Shown in pieces: positions 38,950-40,479 of a stretch of DNA of 40,479 nucleotides (the stretch's first letter is position 1; each line of letters begins with the position of its first letter). This stretch comes from Mucilaginibacter limnophilus (GTDB taxonomy: Bacteria; Bacteroidota; Bacteroidia; Sphingobacteriales; Sphingobacteriaceae), in NCBI RefSeq assembly GCF_004005815.1, contig NZ_SACK01000015.1:1-40479 (forward strand), read 5' to 3'. The notes under the pieces were generated by a model. It saw nothing but the letters and a program-made list of their open reading frames with translations, had not been told where the DNA came from and made no database searches. A program made the translations under genes and the position numbers.

Positions 38950-40236
38950 TCAGGTTAATTTTAATATTTTATTACCAACGCTGCAATTAAGGCATTTCTT
39001 ATAATCGCAGTAATTGTTTTTTAATTCAAGCAGCGCCTGCGTTTCAAAAGCCGACTGTATCTTAAGCCCTAAGTTACTAAAATCATCTATGATATGATTA
39101 CTTTCACGGGGCAAACTTTCTAACAATTTTAAACTACGGCTAATGTAATATTGCTGCTGATGCTGCTTACCATAGCTGAACAGAAATAATGCCATAGTGT
39201 TTAACAAAATAATATCAATTGACGCTTGCCCCAGTTTTTTTGATGATTGTGCAGATATCGTGTCGAAACGGTAATGCGTTTCCCAGTATTCATTTATCTC
39301 AATATCGGCAAACAGTGAACGCAACGAGGGAATTTCTTTTACTTCGATCACTTTACTAAACAAGTGGTTCGATTTGATTATCAGCGCCGCAAACTGAGCC
39401 AGCCTGATGGTAGGAAAGTTTTGCGGACGCATCCTCATAAACTTCCACAAATGCCGGTCGACAGGAGTAAGGCTATGTTTCTTTCTTAAAAAATCGTATT
39501 CTGTTTTTAGCTTATGCGGATAGTCGTCTGTAAACTCTTCATCAAGAAAACCGGCCTGACCGAATATCAGCGCCTCTATTTGTAGCGGGTTGTTTTTGTG
39601 TTTGGCCAGAATGATTTGCGGAAGCGATTTGGCCAGCAGTTCAAACGGAAGGGCGTTCACCTTAAAACCAAAGTTAGCCGCCAAAAACTGGTAAAAAGTT
39701 TCTTCCCAATCACCACGGTTTAATGCAAGTGCATCAAGTACAGCTCTTGAGCGTTTTTCCAGCCGTTCAACCAAAATGCGCGACAGCCAGTTGCCCATCG
39801 TTAGTTCATCAACTATGCTGAAATTAGCCTCACAGGGAATAAATACCCGCTGCCCAAAAATGAGGTTATGATAACGCTGATATAATTCAGGAGCAATCCG
39901 GTCATGCAGTTCAATGGTTGGCAAACGGCGGCCGTTAGGCAGTGTAACCGGCGCATCGTCGCGATATACCACATGAAGTATCACATTATCATAAGCCTTA
40001 TCATCGGTATGGCCGTGCTGCTGCCATGCGGATGAAGACAGGTGCAGTTCCACATTCCCGGCCCAAACTGTTTCCCCAATACGTATACGTGCATTATGAA
40101 AATCGGGCCCCGAATCTTTATTATGCATACCCGCCGAAAAGATTTCAACAGGTTCGCCCTCAACCGTGCGTAGGTTCAACCTGTTAAACAAGCGAAACTT
40201 CCATACATAATGCAATAGGTCTTCGGTGAAAAGCAT
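38950..40236 (-). CDS. DUF2851 family protein
   Basis: 428 residues, no signal peptide. Characteristic blocks: MLFTEDLLHYVWKFRLFN, AGMHNKDSGPDFHNARIRIG, WAGNVELHLSSSAWQQHGH, DNVILHVVY, and a C-terminal Cys pair in NYCDYKKCLNCSVGNK (CxxCxxC-like). This matches DUF2851, a Bacteroidota-specific family of unknown function. The conserved D/E/H blocks in the N-terminal third look like a nuclease-type active site, but this is only a suggestion. First gene of a two-gene unit with the PspC-like protein. Confidence 0.82.
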   Translation of the reverse strand: MLFTEDLLHYVWKFRLFNRLNLRTVEGEPVEIFSAGMHNKDSGPDFHNARIRIGETVWAGNVELHLSSSAWQQHGHTDDKAYDNVILHVVYRDDAPVTLPNGRRLPTIELHDRIAPELYQRYHNLIFGQRVFIPCEANFSIVDELTMGNWLSRILVERLEKRSRAVLDALALNRGDWEETFYQFLAANFGFKVNALPFELLAKSLPQIILAKHKNNPLQIEALIFGQAGFLDEEFTDDYPHKLKTEYDFLRKKHSLTPVDRHLWKFMRMRPQNFPTIRLAQFAALIIKSNHLFSKVIEVKEIPSLRSLFADIEINEYWETHYRFDTISAQSSKKLGQASIDIILLNTMALFLFSYGKQHQQQYYISRSLKLLESLPRESNHIIDDFSNLGLKIQSAFETQALLELKNNYCDYKKCLNCSVGNKILKLT

Positions 40237-40252
40237 GCGCTAATATATGATA

Positions 40253-40416
40253 TCTGAACCGCTGATTTTTGTGATTTTTGATTGCGCTGATTTTTATGTG
40301 AGAATGATTGTCTTAACCTTGATTTGAGGATTAGAATATTGCTATGATTTTATGTCATTTTGAGGAGATTGTCTGAACCACTGATTTTTGTGATTTTTTG
40401 ATTACGCTGATTTTTT
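40253..40416. repeat. Two copies of a ~44-bp intergenic direct repeat with a diverged middle copy
   Basis: 40253-40295 and 40372-40416 are nearly identical (two substitutions, one extra T), each starting TCTGAACC and ending CGCTGATTTTT. Between them, from about 40306, a degenerate version begins GATTGTCTTAACCTTGATT. The unit is built from TGATTTTT words. Similar stretches are, from memory, frequent in intergenic DNA of this phylum. No gene overlaps. Confidence 0.8.
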
Positions 40417-40433
40417 AGATACTCAATTCGTCG

Positions 40434-40452
40434 TCCCGAACTTGTTTCGGGA
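40434..40452. repeat. Short hairpin repeat at the right edge
   Basis: TCCCGAA (40434-40440) and TTCGGGA (40446-40452) enclose a 5-nt loop. The surrounding GTCGTCCCGAACTTG motif is of a kind I recall as common in Bacteroidota intergenic DNA, and it may belong to a dispersed repeat family extending beyond the window. Confidence 0.55.
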
Positions 40453-40479
40453 TCTCTCAGGACAATTCGATTGCTTAGC

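Overview
The window is a chromosomal segment of a Bacteroidota bacterium, most likely family Sphingobacteriaceae (Mucilaginibacter or Pedobacter type). Four things point there: promoters of the TTTG / TAnnTTTG form, very few Shine-Dalgarno sequences, a secreted glycosidase with a type IX secretion C-terminal domain, and families common in that group (DUF2851, DUF983, PspC-like, short KDTTKK-rich secreted proteins). The genus is inferred from protein character; no 16S gene is present.

Region 1 (1-5163): the first codons of an unknown minus-strand gene, a two-domain acyltransferase of the OlsF type (minus), then a plus-strand run comEA-like - apt - DUF4342 - rpsU - xerC - hpf. Region 2 (5179-18770) is the translation/transcription core: a promoter with a structured leader, tRNA-Thr, -Tyr, -Gly and -Thr, tuf, tRNA-Trp, secE, nusG, rplK, rplA, rplJ, rplL, rpoB and rpoC. 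This is the classic bacterial order. Region 3 (18818-24956): a CpsB-type tyrosine phosphatase, UDP-glucose dehydrogenase, a gap with a candidate structured RNA, cysD, cysN and a UDP-glucuronate 4-epimerase-like protein. Together these suggest envelope polysaccharide precursor supply, perhaps with sulfate activation. Region 4 (25022-40236) is ordinary accessory chromosome: alpha/beta hydrolase, small secreted and membrane proteins, metallophosphoesterase, PhyH-type dioxygenase, DUF983, AraC regulator, thioredoxin, AurF-like diiron protein, a large T9SS glycosidase, YceI, a single-domain response regulator divergent from a GAF histidine kinase, a PspC-like protein and DUF2851.

The most unusual signal is non-coding. 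Most larger gaps of the tRNA/tuf/rpoBC region, and two later gaps, hold an imperfect long hairpin whose arms (24-37 nt) are built from degenerate words repeated every 7 nt (every 8 nt between rpoB and rpoC). The words differ from locus to locus while the architecture stays the same, and one 23-nt stretch recurs exactly, inverted, in two gaps 2.7 kb apart. Several of these hairpins lie between co-transcribed essential genes, so they are unlikely to be complete terminators. I know of no named family for them.

Other points of note: rpoB starts with TTG and rplA with GTG; strong Shine-Dalgarno sequences are confined to a few genes including rpsU, hpf, rpoC and the thioredoxin; and a 17-bp hairpin ends exactly at the xerC start codon. 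Two 47-codon genes (25914-26057 minus and 32615-32758 plus) and the start of a gene at the left edge were found by reading the sequence directly. No CRISPR array, insertion sequence, phage gene or rRNA was seen.
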